Assembly: GCA_905480645.1 (NCBI GenBank) | Contig: CAJQRC010000004.1 | Span: 82,095 to 146,094 of the forward strand | From: an uncultured Tateyamaria sp. | GTDB taxonomy: Bacteria; Pseudomonadota; Alphaproteobacteria; Rhodobacterales; Rhodobacteraceae | Length of the DNA: 64,000 nt | Direction: 5' to 3' | Part shown: positions 10,887-20,441 of the stretch, one piece after another | Layout of the letters: each line of letters starts with the position of its first letter | Numbering within the stretch: position 1 is the first letter of the stretch | Notes under the pieces: model-generated | The model's database searches: none | What the model was told of the DNA's origin: nothing | What the model saw: the letters and a program-made list of their open reading frames with translations, nothing else | Translations under genes and position numbers: made by a program

Positions 10887-12383
10887 ATGACCACTGAAGT
10901 TCGTGTGCCCACATTAGGCGAAAGCGTCACTACAGCCACTGTCGCAACATGGTTCAAAAAACCTGGCGAAATGGTCGCTGTCGATGAAATGCTCTGTGAA
11001 CTAGAAACTGATAAAGTGACTGTCGAGGTGCCATCACCGATTGAGGGTACTCTAAGCGACATTATTGCTCTTGAAGGAGATTCCGTCGGTATTGACGCCT
11101 TATTGGCGACTATAACAGAGATTAAAAGTACCAAAGCGACCGAAGCTGAACAATTACCTGCTAAAGCTAATGACGTAGGTATAAAAAATAATATGGAAGG
11201 TGTAACTTTCGTATCTGTACCAACTTTGGGTGAGTCTGTAACTGAAGCAACAGTTAGTACTTGGTTCAAATCCATAGGCGACGTTATCGCACGAGATGAA
11301 ATGCTGTGCGAACTGGAAACTGACAAAGTAAGTGTTGAAGTATCGGCACCTACAAGCGGCATTCTAAGCGAAATTTTAAAGCCAGAAGGCACCACTGTAG
11401 ATGCAAATGCTAAACTGGCAGTTATCAACAGGTCAGGTGGAATTGATACACTAGCCACAACTCCAGTACCCGTCTCTAATCACAAAGAAAAAGATATTGA
11501 AGACGCACCTGCAGCTAAAAAAGCAATGCTGGAGGCAGGTATCAGCCGCAACCAAATAACTGGTACCGGTCGTGATGGAAGAGCCATGAAAGATGATGTG
11601 GCTCGCGCTATCGCTGCAACTACTGACACATCAACAAGCGAAAAATTGACAATGCCACGCGCACCAGTTGAAGCAGAAGATGTTGGTCGTGAGGAACGTA
11701 TAAAGATGACCCGTCTTCGCCAAACTATCGCCAAAAGGCTTAAAGACAGTCAAAATACTGCTGCCATACTTACCACTTATAATGAAGTAGACATGACAGA
11801 AGTAATGGCACTGCGTAGTGAATACAAAGATCTATTTCTTAAAAAACACGGGGTCAAACTAGGGTTTATGTCTTTTTTCACAAAAGCCTGTGTGCACGCC
11901 CTCTACGAGGTACCGGAGGTCAACGCAGAGATTGATGGCAATGATGTAGTTTACAAAAATTTTGTCCACATGGGTATTGCCGCAGGCACACCTCAGGGCT
12001 TGGTTGTGCCAGTAATCCGCGACGTAGGCACACTAAGTTTTGCTGAAATTGAAAAAGCTATTGTAGAGAAAGGCGCGCGTGCGCGTGATGGAAAACTTAG
12101 TATGTCCGAAATGCAAGGTGGCACCTTCACTATTTCTAATGGTGGCGTATATGGCTCGCTGATGTCCTCCCCAATTTTAAATCCTCCACAGTCAGGCATC
12201 CTCGGTATGCACAAAATACAGGACCGCCCAGTGGCTTTAAGCGGTCAGGTTGTTATCCGTCCAATGATGTATCTTGCCCTAAGTTACGACCACCGAATTG
12301 TAGATGGAAAAGGCGCAGTCACCTTTCTGGTTCGAGTAAAAGAGGCACTAGAAGATCCGCGCAGGTTACTTATGGATCTATAA
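10887..12383 (+). CDS. sucB: Dihydrolipoyl succinyltransferase E2 with two lipoyl domains
   Basis: The 498-residue E2 core enzyme has two tandem lipoyl domains rather than the single one of E. coli. The first is at about residues 3-78 with lipoyl-lysine K43, the second at about 107-181 with K147, and both lie in CELETDKV. A peripheral-subunit-binding domain follows at about 206-243 ([11 protein letters not shown]...[13 protein letters not shown]). The catalytic domain covers about 268-498, with H469 and D473 in [11 protein letters not shown]. It transfers succinyl from E1 to CoA. Two-lipoyl OdhB proteins are known in some Alphaproteobacteria, so this is family variation rather than an anomaly. 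Confidence 0.96.
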   Translation: MTTEVRVPTLGESVTTATVATWFKKPGEMVAVDEMLCELETDKVTVEVPSPIEGTLSDIIALEGDSVGIDALLATITEIKSTKATEAEQLPAKANDVGIKNNMEGVTFVSVPTLGESVTEATVSTWFKSIGDVIARDEMLCELETDKVSVEVSAPTSGILSEILKPEGTTVDANAKLAVINRSGGIDTLATTPVPVSNHKEKDIEDAPAAKKAMLEAGISRNQITGTGRDGRAMKDDVARAIAATTDTSTSEKLTMPRAPVEAEDVGREERIKMTRLRQTIAKRLKDSQNTAAILTTYNEVDMTEVMALRSEYKDLFLKKHGVKLGFMSFFTKACVHALYEVPEVNAEIDGNDVVYKNFVHMGIAAGTPQGLVVPVIRDVGTLSFAEIEKAIVEKGARARDGKLSMSEMQGGTFTISNGGVYGSLMSSPILNPPQSGILGMHKIQDRPVALSGQVVIRPMMYLALSYDHRIVDGKGAVTFLVRVKEALEDPRRLLMDL

Positions 12384-12488
12384 ATATCTGAGTCTAGTTA
12401 CGAAAATTTTTCTTTGAAATAATATTGCTGAAACGACTAATCCAATAAAGATTAACTAAGCTCTCCATCAGAGATAAAGGAAATACTA

Positions 12489-13877
12489 ATGGCGTCATAC
12501 GATGTAATCATAATTGGTTCGGGACCAGGCGGCTATGTCTGCGCAATTCGATGTGCTCAACGAGGCCTTAAGACAGCCATTGTCGAGGGGCGCAAAACAC
12601 TCGGAGGCACATGTCTTAACGTAGGTTGCATTCCATCCAAAGCTCTCCTTCACGCATCTCACATGCTGCATGAGGCTGAACATAATTTTGCTACAATGGG
12701 CTTAAAGGGAAAAAGTCCAACAGTAGATTGGAACCAAATGCAGCACTACAAGAATGATACCATTAGTCAAAATACCAAGGGTGTCGAATTTTTAATGAAA
12801 AAAAATAAGATCGACTGGCTTAAGGGATGGGGGAGTATACCAACTGCTGGTAAAGTCAAAGTGGGAAACGAAACCCATAATGCGAAGTCAATAGTCATTG
12901 CTTCAGGATCCGAACCATCCAGCCTACCAAATATCGATATTGATGACAAAGTGACTGTCAGCTCTTCAGGAGCACTCAAATTGGGTAAAATACCAAAAAA
13001 ATTAATAGTAATTGGCGCTGGCGTAATTGGACTGGAGCTAGGGTCTGTGTACCAGCGTTTGGGTTCTGATGTACAGGTAATCGAATTCCTCGATACCATT
13101 ACGCCTAGCATGGACCCTGAAGTACAACGTAACTTTCAGAGAATTCTTAAAAAACAAGGCATCCAATTTACAATGGGTGCGGCAGTCCAAAAGGTTGATA
13201 CGTCTAAAACAAAAGCAAAAGTCACCTACAAGTTACGCAAAAACAATAGTGAACATGTCGTTGAAGCCGATGTAGTACTGGTTGCGACAGGCCGCAAACC
13301 ATACACGGAAGGCCTTGGCCTCAATGCTCTCGGGATCGAAATGACTCAGCGCGGTCAAATTGAAGTCGACGCACAATGGCAAACTAATATTCCCGGCATT
13401 TACGCAATAGGCGACGTTATAGAGGGACCTATGCTAGCCCACAAAGCGGAAGATGAAGGCCTGGCTGCCGCTGATCAGATTGCGGGCCATTATGGCCACG
13501 TCAATTATAGTGTAATTCCAGGTGTAATTTATACGCATCCTGAAGTGGCAAACGTTGGCGAAACCGAAGCGACATTAAAAACACAGAACCGTAAATATAA
13601 AACGGGTAAATTCAACTTTATGGGCAACGGACGGGCCAAAGCTAATTTTTCTGGTGAAGGTTTTGTAAAAATTCTAGCTGATGCAGAAACAGATCGCATT
13701 CTTGGAGCTCATATCATTGGTCCTTCAGCGGGAGACCTAATCCATGAAATCTGTGTTGCAATGGAATTTGGAGCCTCTGCTGAGGATCTAGCACTGACGT
13801 GCCACGCACATCCCACTTATTCGGAAGCTGTTCGTGAAGCAGCCCTCGCTTGTGGCGTGGGTCCTATCCATAGCTAG
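12489..13877 (+). CDS. lpd: Dihydrolipoyl dehydrogenase (E3)
   Basis: The 462-residue flavoprotein disulfide reductase reoxidises lipoamide with NAD. It has the FAD-binding [10 protein letters not shown] (10-19), redox-active C42 and C47 in [13 protein letters not shown], the NAD-binding [13 protein letters not shown] near 177-189, a second FAD motif YAIGDV, and the C-terminal H441-E446 pair in [10 protein letters not shown] that completes the partner subunit's active site. It lies 105 bases after sucB with its own AAAGGA ribosome site, and is probably the last gene of the suc transcript. Confidence 0.96.
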   Translation: MASYDVIIIGSGPGGYVCAIRCAQRGLKTAIVEGRKTLGGTCLNVGCIPSKALLHASHMLHEAEHNFATMGLKGKSPTVDWNQMQHYKNDTISQNTKGVEFLMKKNKIDWLKGWGSIPTAGKVKVGNETHNAKSIVIASGSEPSSLPNIDIDDKVTVSSSGALKLGKIPKKLIVIGAGVIGLELGSVYQRLGSDVQVIEFLDTITPSMDPEVQRNFQRILKKQGIQFTMGAAVQKVDTSKTKAKVTYKLRKNNSEHVVEADVVLVATGRKPYTEGLGLNALGIEMTQRGQIEVDAQWQTNIPGIYAIGDVIEGPMLAHKAEDEGLAAADQIAGHYGHVNYSVIPGVIYTHPEVANVGETEATLKTQNRKYKTGKFNFMGNGRAKANFSGEGFVKILADAETDRILGAHIIGPSAGDLIHEICVAMEFGASAEDLALTCHAHPTYSEAVREAALACGVGPIHS

Positions 13878-14023
13878 TCTAGTTACGGTTAAATACAAAG
13901 ACCATACGGAGAAAAACGGTGGTTCTTTCATTTAAGCGCTAGAACAAGCAGTAGTCAAAGTGAGATAGCTTTTTGATATACAGCCGTCGCAATGTCGATT
14001 ACAGTTAAATCGATTTTCACAAA

Positions 14024-14626
14024 TCACCACATTGATTCATCGTTCAATTGCGGCCATTTTTGTTCAATACTGGAACATTCTTTTCTATTTAGCAAAACTT
14101 CTGCAATTATTTCACTAGGTGACGGTAGTCCCTCAGTATCATTTCTTTGCCAAAGTGCTGCTCGAATTACAGCCTTGGCGCATTGTGTATAGACCTCGGT
14201 AATATTGATAACTATAATTGTGCTTGGCTTTTTATTTCCGCGAGCAAACTTTCTACGCAGTTGATCATCAGAAGTTAATGCCGCAATTCCATTCACACGG
14301 ACGATTGTACTTGATCCGGAGACCATAAACATCAAAGATACCCGATCATCCATCACAATATTTCGTAGTGAATCTAACCTTTGATTACCATGCCAATCAG
14401 GCATAGCTAATGTCTTTGAGTTGAGCGCAAAAACAACTGAGCCATCATCACCCCGTGGACTGCCATCGGTTCCATTAGGACCAACTGTCGACAGGACACA
14501 AAACCGCGAAGTTTCTATCCATTTGGCGTAAAGTGGCGTTAGATAATTTGAGACCTTACTAATCGCAGCTCCACGCGGCGTTCCATATAGAGCTTCAAGC
14601 TCTGCTGTACTTTTAATGAATTTCAT
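14024..14626 (-). CDS. Pyridoxamine 5'-phosphate oxidase-related FMN-binding protein (MSMEG_1061-like)
   Basis: The protein is about 200 residues long. RFCVLSTVGPNGTDGSPRGD near residues 40-60 and MPDWHGNQRLDSLRNIVMDDRVSLMF near 75-102 are typical of PPOX-type split-barrel flavoproteins, here the subfamily often annotated MSMEG_1061. The substrate is unknown. I prefer ATG 14626, which has a GGAGGGG site 10 bases upstream, to the longer TTG-initiated frame. Its 5' end overlaps the 3' end of plsC by 14 bases, so it is the last gene of ftsE-ftsX-plsC-PPOX. Confidence 0.75.
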   Translation of the reverse strand: MKFIKSTAELEALYGTPRGAAISKVSNYLTPLYAKWIETSRFCVLSTVGPNGTDGSPRGDDGSVVFALNSKTLAMPDWHGNQRLDSLRNIVMDDRVSLMFMVSGSSTIVRVNGIAALTSDDQLRRKFARGNKKPSTIIVINITEVYTQCAKAVIRAALWQRNDTEGLPSPSEIIAEVLLNRKECSSIEQKWPQLNDESMW

Positions 14627-15341
14627 CAGGATCAAACCCCTCCTCCCGCATTAAGGCATTCGAACGCGCCTCAACAATTTTTTCAAGTTTAGACAGAAAA
14701 ATTGTACGTTCAAAACCAGGCATTATGGCTGGCATAAATTCAACAATAGCAGTTCCGGGTTTGCGCAGAATACTCCGACGTGGCCATAGCACACCAACAT
14801 TAATTGCCACCGGCACACAAGGCTGCCCAAACTGCTCATACAGCACAGCAGTACCCACCTTATACGGCTTTTTCTCCCCAGGGTTCACGCGCGTTCCTTG
14901 TGAATATATGATTAATTGCCCAGCGTTTGTTTGCCCTGCATAAACATCATCTACCATCTGTCGAATTGCAGTACCTCGTTTACCTCGGTCAACAGCAACA
15001 CAATCCAAGCGTTTTGCATAAAACCCAATTATTGGCATCCAAAGAATTTCACGTTTCATTATAAACTTCGCCGATGGCAATGCCGCAAAAATCATCAAGA
15101 TATCTAAAAAAGACTGGTGTTTAGCCGCAACCAAAACTTCACCAGTTGGCACCTCACCTCGAATCTCTGCGCGAATTCCAACCATCCACCCCATGGTCCA
15201 GAATACCCAGCGGCTATATGCCTTGCAGCAAGAACGCGCTCCTTTCCGGCTTATGACTGCATATGGTAAATAAAACAAACCAATCACAAACATCATAAAA
15301 TACATTTGCACTATAAATAATAAGGAGCGCAGATATTGCAT
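14613..15341 (-). CDS. plsC: 1-acyl-sn-glycerol-3-phosphate acyltransferase
   Basis: The 242-residue membrane-associated acyltransferase makes phosphatidic acid from lysophosphatidic acid. The catalytic HX4D motif is H75-D80 in AAKHQSFLD, and an acceptor-binding block near residue 145 reads IYSQGTR, a variant of the usual FPEGTR-type motif. A further block, CVPVAINVGVLWPRR, and an N-terminal hydrophobic segment (LLFIVQMYFMMFVIGLFYL) are present. Its ATG overlaps the ftsX stop by one base. The IYSQGTR variant recurs in alphaproteobacterial PlsC proteins, as I recall. Confidence 0.88.
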   Translation of the reverse strand: MQYLRSLLFIVQMYFMMFVIGLFYLPYAVISRKGARSCCKAYSRWVFWTMGWMVGIRAEIRGEVPTGEVLVAAKHQSFLDILMIFAALPSAKFIMKREILWMPIIGFYAKRLDCVAVDRGKRGTAIRQMVDDVYAGQTNAGQLIIYSQGTRVNPGEKKPYKVGTAVLYEQFGQPCVPVAINVGVLWPRRSILRKPGTAIVEFMPAIMPGFERTIFLSKLEKIVEARSNALMREEGFDPDEIH

Positions 15342-16246
15342 TAAGAGATTTTCCTTAACACCTGATTAGCGGCATTGACTGTAGCCACAAACGCTACCAC
15401 CCCAAAAACAAATGGAAGTAGTAACGAAATGATCCACCCTTCGCCTTGCAACTCAATACCACTCAGAAATCCATGGGATTTATCCACTGAGGGCATTGCC
15501 CAAATTGTGAGTAACCCCAGAAGTATTCCCAAGGTAGACCCTACAAATGTCTTAATAGTTAAACGACGCACAAAAGCCTGTTTTATATAACTGTCTGTTG
15601 CACCCAACAAACGCAGCACGTTAACGACTTGTGCATTCGCAGCTAATGACACGTTGGTTCCTAAAGTTACCATCGCAGCAACCACAGCAAAGATTAAAAC
15701 CAATACGCCCCATCCAAGCAATTGCATACGGAACACTGCATCCAACAGCGGCAAGCGCAACCTATCGTGGTTATCCAAAATTGCTCCAGGCACCTCAGCC
15801 AATAATCGCAAACGCAGACCGGTTGCATCAAAACCAACTTTTTCGGATATTATCTCTACCAACTGAGGCAAAGGCAACAAATCCAGTCGCAAATCATGAC
15901 CTAACCACGGCGCAAGCAGTGCTTGTTGCTCAACACCAGTCAAAGCTCTAGCTTCTGCAACGCCACTTGTTGTCTGTAAAACCTTAAGTGTAGCCTCAGT
16001 TTTTCCCGCAAGCTGATCAGGTGGAGCAATAATACGGATCGTTGCCGTACGGGCTAACTCATTGTTCCATTTAGTCGCAAGTCGGCCACTAGCCAGCGAC
16101 AAGGCCAGGCCGAAGACAGCTAGAAATGCCATCGCTCCGGAAATAAACAAAGTTAATTGGTTCGTGAAGCCAGAAGGTGGCACAACGCTATCAGCCCGAA
16201 TATCACCAAATATTAAGTTTCGCAGTAAACTCAGAACAGGGGTCAC
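15341..16246 (-). CDS. ftsX: Cell division protein FtsX
   Basis: The 301-residue membrane protein has four predicted segments: about 29-49 (LTLFISGAMAFLAVFGLALSLAS), about 178-205, about 225-245 and about 268-290. A periplasmic region lies between the first and second, the FtsX/MacB-like layout. With FtsE it forms the ABC-type complex that controls septal peptidoglycan hydrolases. It overlaps ftsE by 4 bases (ATGA) and plsC by 1 base. Sequence conservation in FtsX is low, so the call relies mostly on topology and the ftsE neighbour. Confidence 0.88.
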   Translation of the reverse strand: MTPVLSLLRNLIFGDIRADSVVPPSGFTNQLTLFISGAMAFLAVFGLALSLASGRLATKWNNELARTATIRIIAPPDQLAGKTEATLKVLQTTSGVAEARALTGVEQQALLAPWLGHDLRLDLLPLPQLVEIISEKVGFDATGLRLRLLAEVPGAILDNHDRLRLPLLDAVFRMQLLGWGVLVLIFAVVAAMVTLGTNVSLAANAQVVNVLRLLGATDSYIKQAFVRRLTIKTFVGSTLGILLGLLTIWAMPSVDKSHGFLSGIELQGEGWIISLLLPFVFGVVAFVATVNAANQVLRKIS

Positions 16247-16932
16247 AGATTTGCCCCCGCCAAATGTACACCTCGTTTTGAAATGCGCAGAACCCTCGCT
16301 TGAACTTGGGCTTTTGCAGCTCGGATCAGAGACAAGTCATGCGTTGCAATCAAAACCGTTTTTCCCATCTGATTCAATTCAGTCAACAGATATAAGAGCC
16401 TTTTAGACATTTCCCAATCCACATTACCCGTCGGCTCATCCGCAAGAACAATATCTGGCGACATAATTACAGCACGTGCCAGAGCAGCTCTTTGACGTTC
16501 ACCACCTGAAAGTTCTTCTGGTAAACCCCTTGCCCGATCCGTTAGACCCACCCAATTCATCAGATCATCCAAGTCAGGTGCCGCTAAATCAGAATTGCGA
16601 TCTGAAATAGTCAAAGGCAAAACTATATTATCAGAAACTGGTAAGTGGTCTAAAAATTGCACATCCTGCTGCACAATGCCAATCTTCCGTCGCATCATGG
16701 CGACCTGATCGCGTTCTAGACTACACACCTTCGCACCAAATACTCGGACATGACCCGCAGTCGGCAGTAAACCGCCGTAACAAAGTTTCAGAAAGGTTGT
16801 CTTTCCAGCACCCGATGGGCCGGTTAAAAAATAAAATGATCCCTGTTCAAGATTAACCGAAACATCGGAGAAAATTTCCCCACCACCATAACTATAAGCC
16901 ACTGCATCCAGCTCGATCACTTCTTTATCCAC
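16243..16932 (-). CDS. ftsE: Cell division ATP-binding protein FtsE
   Basis: The 229-residue ABC ATPase has Walker A GPSGAGKTT (near 38-46), Q-loop VQQDVQFLDHLPV, signature LSGGERQRAALARA and Walker B DIVLADEPTGNVD. The GNVD motif after Walker B and the short length are typical of FtsE/LolD-like proteins. It is the first gene of the minus-strand run ftsE-ftsX-plsC-PPOX and is divergent from the zinc-ribbon gene 141 bases away. Confidence 0.93.
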   Translation of the reverse strand: MDKEVIELDAVAYSYGGGEIFSDVSVNLEQGSFYFLTGPSGAGKTTFLKLCYGGLLPTAGHVRVFGAKVCSLERDQVAMMRRKIGIVQQDVQFLDHLPVSDNIVLPLTISDRNSDLAAPDLDDLMNWVGLTDRARGLPEELSGGERQRAALARAVIMSPDIVLADEPTGNVDWEMSKRLLYLLTELNQMGKTVLIATHDLSLIRAAKAQVQARVLRISKRGVHLAGANL

Positions 16933-17073
16933 CTAATTAGACTAGCTAAATCTGTTGTGTCTCAGCATCATAACAGTTTGAACCTACCTGCCACAAACCT
17001 CTTCCTATACTTATGCCTTTTCTGTAGGCAAGCTTCAACATATGGTAATTGTGACAATATGACGGGGAGCAAC

Positions 17074-17793
17074 ATGCGGTTGATTTGTCCTAATTGCGAT
17101 GCACAATATGAGATTGCAGATAATGCAATCCCTTCCGATGGTCGAGAAGTACAGTGCTCAAACTGCGGCCACACTTGGTTTCAAGAGCACCCCTATCATT
17201 CATCAGAAAACGCAACAACAGATGACAATCGTATTGATTCTTTGCAGAATGACGGCATTTTATTTGATGATGAAGAACTTACTTTGAGGCAACAGCCTGC
17301 ACGCCGTGAACTTCATCCTTCAGTATCAAATATCTTACGTGAGGAAGCAGAGTTAGAAAAAAAAGCACGTGTCAAAATACCTGAGGATCAATCTGCACCA
17401 GATCCAAAAAGCGAAAAGATAGAAGGAAAAAACATAATCGATGATGGCATAATGCCAAACACAGAGCAGTTGCCAAAATCGTCAAAAAAGACAGATGTCA
17501 ACTCACACAGTGATCAAAAAAACAGAAGCACTGGCGAACAAAACTCAGGAAACAAAAACACACAAAAGGCAAATTCTAGCTTTGCATATGGCTTTAATCT
17601 TATGATTTCATTAGCTCTGATTTTAGCCATCATTTATTTCTTTGCGCCTCAAATCGCTCAACAAGTACCTCAAACTGATCCTTATCTAAGTAATTTTGTT
17701 ACACATGTGGATTCAATGCGATCATGGATACATACACAAGCCATTGGTTTATTGGACTGGTTAGATACAATGAAAGCAACACAGAACGAGTAA
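17074..17793 (+). CDS. MJ0042-type zinc-ribbon membrane protein
   Basis: The 239-residue protein begins MRLICPNCDAQYEI, with a four-cysteine zinc ribbon (CPNC...CSNC) in residues 1-35 ending in GHTWFQ, the MJ0042 family pattern. A long charged, low-complexity stretch follows, and a single membrane segment lies near residues 178-194 (LMISLALILAIIYFF). The function is unknown. Relatives occur beside ftsEX in Alphaproteobacteria. I start at ATG 17074, preceded by GGGGAG, because an upstream in-frame extension precedes the conserved MRLICPNC start. Confidence 0.8.
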   Translation: MRLICPNCDAQYEIADNAIPSDGREVQCSNCGHTWFQEHPYHSSENATTDDNRIDSLQNDGILFDDEELTLRQQPARRELHPSVSNILREEAELEKKARVKIPEDQSAPDPKSEKIEGKNIIDDGIMPNTEQLPKSSKKTDVNSHSDQKNRSTGEQNSGNKNTQKANSSFAYGFNLMISLALILAIIYFFAPQIAQQVPQTDPYLSNFVTHVDSMRSWIHTQAIGLLDWLDTMKATQNE

Positions 17794-17834
17794 ATAAATT
17801 ATCGGTGCAACAAGGTTAAGTTAAGAAACCGATA

Positions 17835-20399
17835 TTAAAATCGCTTAAGTAACCTTTTTAGATAATTAAGCTCCACGTTTGGCCGTTCACCTTCACCAGA
17901 TCGACGCCGGATTTCATCAAGTAAATCACGCGCCCTCCGGTAGACGTCTTCACCTTGTAATAGGGGGTCATCTGTTCCTGCCTTCCCATTTAATCCTGGT
18001 TCACGACCCAATGGATCTTGAGCTTCGGCACGGCGGTTATTGTCAGATGAACCTTGACCCTGCTGGCCACTTTGCTGTTCTTGTTCAAATTCTTTACTCA
18101 AAGCGCGCATGCCGTCACGTAAAGCTTCCAATGCCTGAGACTGTTTGTCGATTGCGTCTGCAAAATCACGTTGGCGCAATGCTTCTTCAGCATTTTTCAT
18201 AGCGCGCCCAGCGCGATCCAGAGCATCACGAGCACTATCATCTCCCGGCTTATTAGAATCAGGAATATTTTCCTCTTGTCTGCGCAATTCATTCCTTAAT
18301 TGTTGTTGACGATCCGCTAAGGATTCCTCACCGCTAATTTCTCCTTGCCTATCATCTTTTTGTTGATCTCCATTCTCAGCACCTTGATCCGGATCACCGG
18401 TTCCATTTTTATTACCTGACTTTCTATCGGCCTGAGCATCAGGAGCAAATTGCTCCTGTAAGTCGCGAAATACTTGATCGCTCAGTCCTTGCTGGTCACG
18501 CAAAGTTTCCCCCAAATCTTCTATAGCTTGTTCACCCGAGCTTTTTCCACCTTGCCCATTCTGGTTTTGCGTCACACGCATATTTTCAAGCATTTCCTGC
18601 AATTCCGTCAGTGCTTGCTCAGCTTCAGCCATGCGCCCCTGCTCCATAAGACTCTGAATACGATCCATCATACGTTGCAAGTCATCTTGGCTCATCTGCA
18701 TCGCATTCGGATCTTGACTTGGGGAGTTCCCTTTATTTTTCTCAGCTTCTAATTCAGCTTGTCTTGATAGTTGTTGCATATAGTCTTTTGTTGCTCGACG
18801 GAGCTCTGTCATCAACTTCTCAATCTCAGATTCACTCGCCCCATCCCGCATTGCTTGGTTCAAACGCTCCTTGACCTGTCGCAAGCGTTCCAGCGCGTCT
18901 GATAAATCACCATCTTCAATTGAAAGTGCTAAATCCCACATATTTTTGGCTAAACCAACTTGTTGCTCTTCAGTCAAACCGTAGCTAGAAAGTATTTCCA
19001 TTCGTTTAATCACACGGCGCAAACGTAGCTGATCAATCTCTCTCCGGAAGACATTTTCGGGTAAGTGTGATACGGCACGCAATATTTGACTTATTCGTTT
19101 GGTATTTTTGCGTGCCCACAATAAGTCTCGACGTTGTTCAATTATCGCAGCTGCCAACGGATCAAAAAAACGACGCCCTGGCAGAGTTACAGTACTCATG
19201 TGAGCCTTCGCCTGCTGCTCTGCCGCATCAAGTGCCGTTAAAGTAATTGTTACAGGTAAGTTTGCCCAAGGATGTTCCGAAAAGTTTTCAACCAAACTTT
19301 CTTCAAAATTCCGTCGATCTCCAGTAATTGGCAACGGTAATGATACTGTAATTGGCGCCCGTGGATCAGGTTCAGCTCGTAAACCATGCTGGCGATCAAC
19401 GGCACCGATATCAAGAGCAATGCGAGCTTCGCCAGCTTCAACACCAAAGTCATCATTGGCACCAAAATTTAAATTCATTTCACCTAATGCGTCCACCTCA
19501 AGATCATCCATTATCTCAATGCTTGGTGCTTCATCTGGCAAGATGTTTACTGCCCATGTGCGGCCACCAAGGCCACTTACGCTAACTGTTCCCGAATGCA
19601 TAACAATAAAATCTTGTTCGAGAGCAGAAGCTGGCGGCAGTTCTCCCATGCGACCCGAGACCGTTTCAGCTACAGTCAAATCTCCCACGTCACCATAAAG
19701 GCGCAAAGTCAACAAAGTACCCACAGGCAAGTTGAGTTCACCTTCAACGACGTCATTAAGATAAATAGTAGGACGTCCAGTATATTTCGGACTTTCCGCC
19801 CAACCTTCCCACACAGGTCCAGAACCATTTCCATAACCAGTCTCTGGAGCTAGACCTGACAAGGAATCAAAGCGCCAAATTGAACCAAAAATAAGCGCTA
19901 CAAAAAAAATTAAAAGCGCCATATATCGTACTGCATAAGGGTCACGCCATGCGATCCGGAGGTTTGCAGGTACTGCTGCAGCTTTCTCTGCACTATCAGC
20001 CATACGAGACTGATGCACTAGCCATACAGCAGTTGAGGCTTCATCGCCGTCACCAATAACTTGTGTATCTGTTAAAGCTTGGAGAGGCCTTCCAGGGAGA
20101 GTTGCATCCAATCGCGCTAAAGCTGCTGCGTGCGTTGGAAAGCGAAATTTCAATACTGCATAAATAAGCGCGACGGCACCTGCTAAAACCGCAGTAACTG
20201 CTGCTGCCCATACCAATTCAACCAACAAACTGTCTTGCAGACCCAACATCAACACAGCAGATACCAAAAGGCAGATCGTGATTAATGGCCAAGTCACTTG
20301 CCACAAATTTTCTACGAACATACCTGCACGCGTTAGTCTCAGGGGCCAACGCACTGCAGCAAGACCACGACGAACATCATGCCAAGAAAAGTGGGCCAT
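17835..20399 (-). CDS. TIGR02302 (DUF4175) family membrane protein with Gln-rich helical tail
   Basis: The protein has about 854 residues. The N-terminal 200 residues carry about three membrane segments (two near 43-85, one near 165-185). A beta-rich periplasmic-type region follows at about 200-420, and then a very long, charged, Gln/Glu-rich helical and coiled region to the C-terminus (repeats such as QMSQDDLQRMMDRIQSLMEQ). This is the TIGR02302/DUF4175 layout, which lies downstream of lysA in many Alphaproteobacteria. The function is unknown. ATG 20399 is preferred over an upstream TTG because GGAGG lies 12 bases before it. It is convergent with the zinc-ribbon gene. Confidence 0.85.
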   Translation of the reverse strand: MAHFSWHDVRRGLAAVRWPLRLTRAGMFVENLWQVTWPLITICLLVSAVLMLGLQDSLLVELVWAAAVTAVLAGAVALIYAVLKFRFPTHAAALARLDATLPGRPLQALTDTQVIGDGDEASTAVWLVHQSRMADSAEKAAAVPANLRIAWRDPYAVRYMALLIFFVALIFGSIWRFDSLSGLAPETGYGNGSGPVWEGWAESPKYTGRPTIYLNDVVEGELNLPVGTLLTLRLYGDVGDLTVAETVSGRMGELPPASALEQDFIVMHSGTVSVSGLGGRTWAVNILPDEAPSIEIMDDLEVDALGEMNLNFGANDDFGVEAGEARIALDIGAVDRQHGLRAEPDPRAPITVSLPLPITGDRRNFEESLVENFSEHPWANLPVTITLTALDAAEQQAKAHMSTVTLPGRRFFDPLAAAIIEQRRDLLWARKNTKRISQILRAVSHLPENVFRREIDQLRLRRVIKRMEILSSYGLTEEQQVGLAKNMWDLALSIEDGDLSDALERLRQVKERLNQAMRDGASESEIEKLMTELRRATKDYMQQLSRQAELEAEKNKGNSPSQDPNAMQMSQDDLQRMMDRIQSLMEQGRMAEAEQALTELQEMLENMRVTQNQNGQGGKSSGEQAIEDLGETLRDQQGLSDQVFRDLQEQFAPDAQADRKSGNKNGTGDPDQGAENGDQQKDDRQGEISGEESLADRQQQLRNELRRQEENIPDSNKPGDDSARDALDRAGRAMKNAEEALRQRDFADAIDKQSQALEALRDGMRALSKEFEQEQQSGQQGQGSSDNNRRAEAQDPLGREPGLNGKAGTDDPLLQGEDVYRRARDLLDEIRRRSGEGERPNVELNYLKRLLKRF

Positions 20400-20441
20400 C
20401 AACAGTGCTTTCCTCCGAGGTGGCAAAGCGCAAGATCGCGC

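Noticed and set aside
12391..13887. The 12-mer AGTCTAGTTACG present just after both sucB and lpd
   Set aside because: Many 12-base repeats are expected by chance in 64 kb; no further similarity extends from it.
17797..17834. Possible shared terminator between the zinc-ribbon and TIGR02302 genes (ATCGGT/ACCGAT)
   Set aside because: Short stem with a loop of about 20 bases and no T-run.
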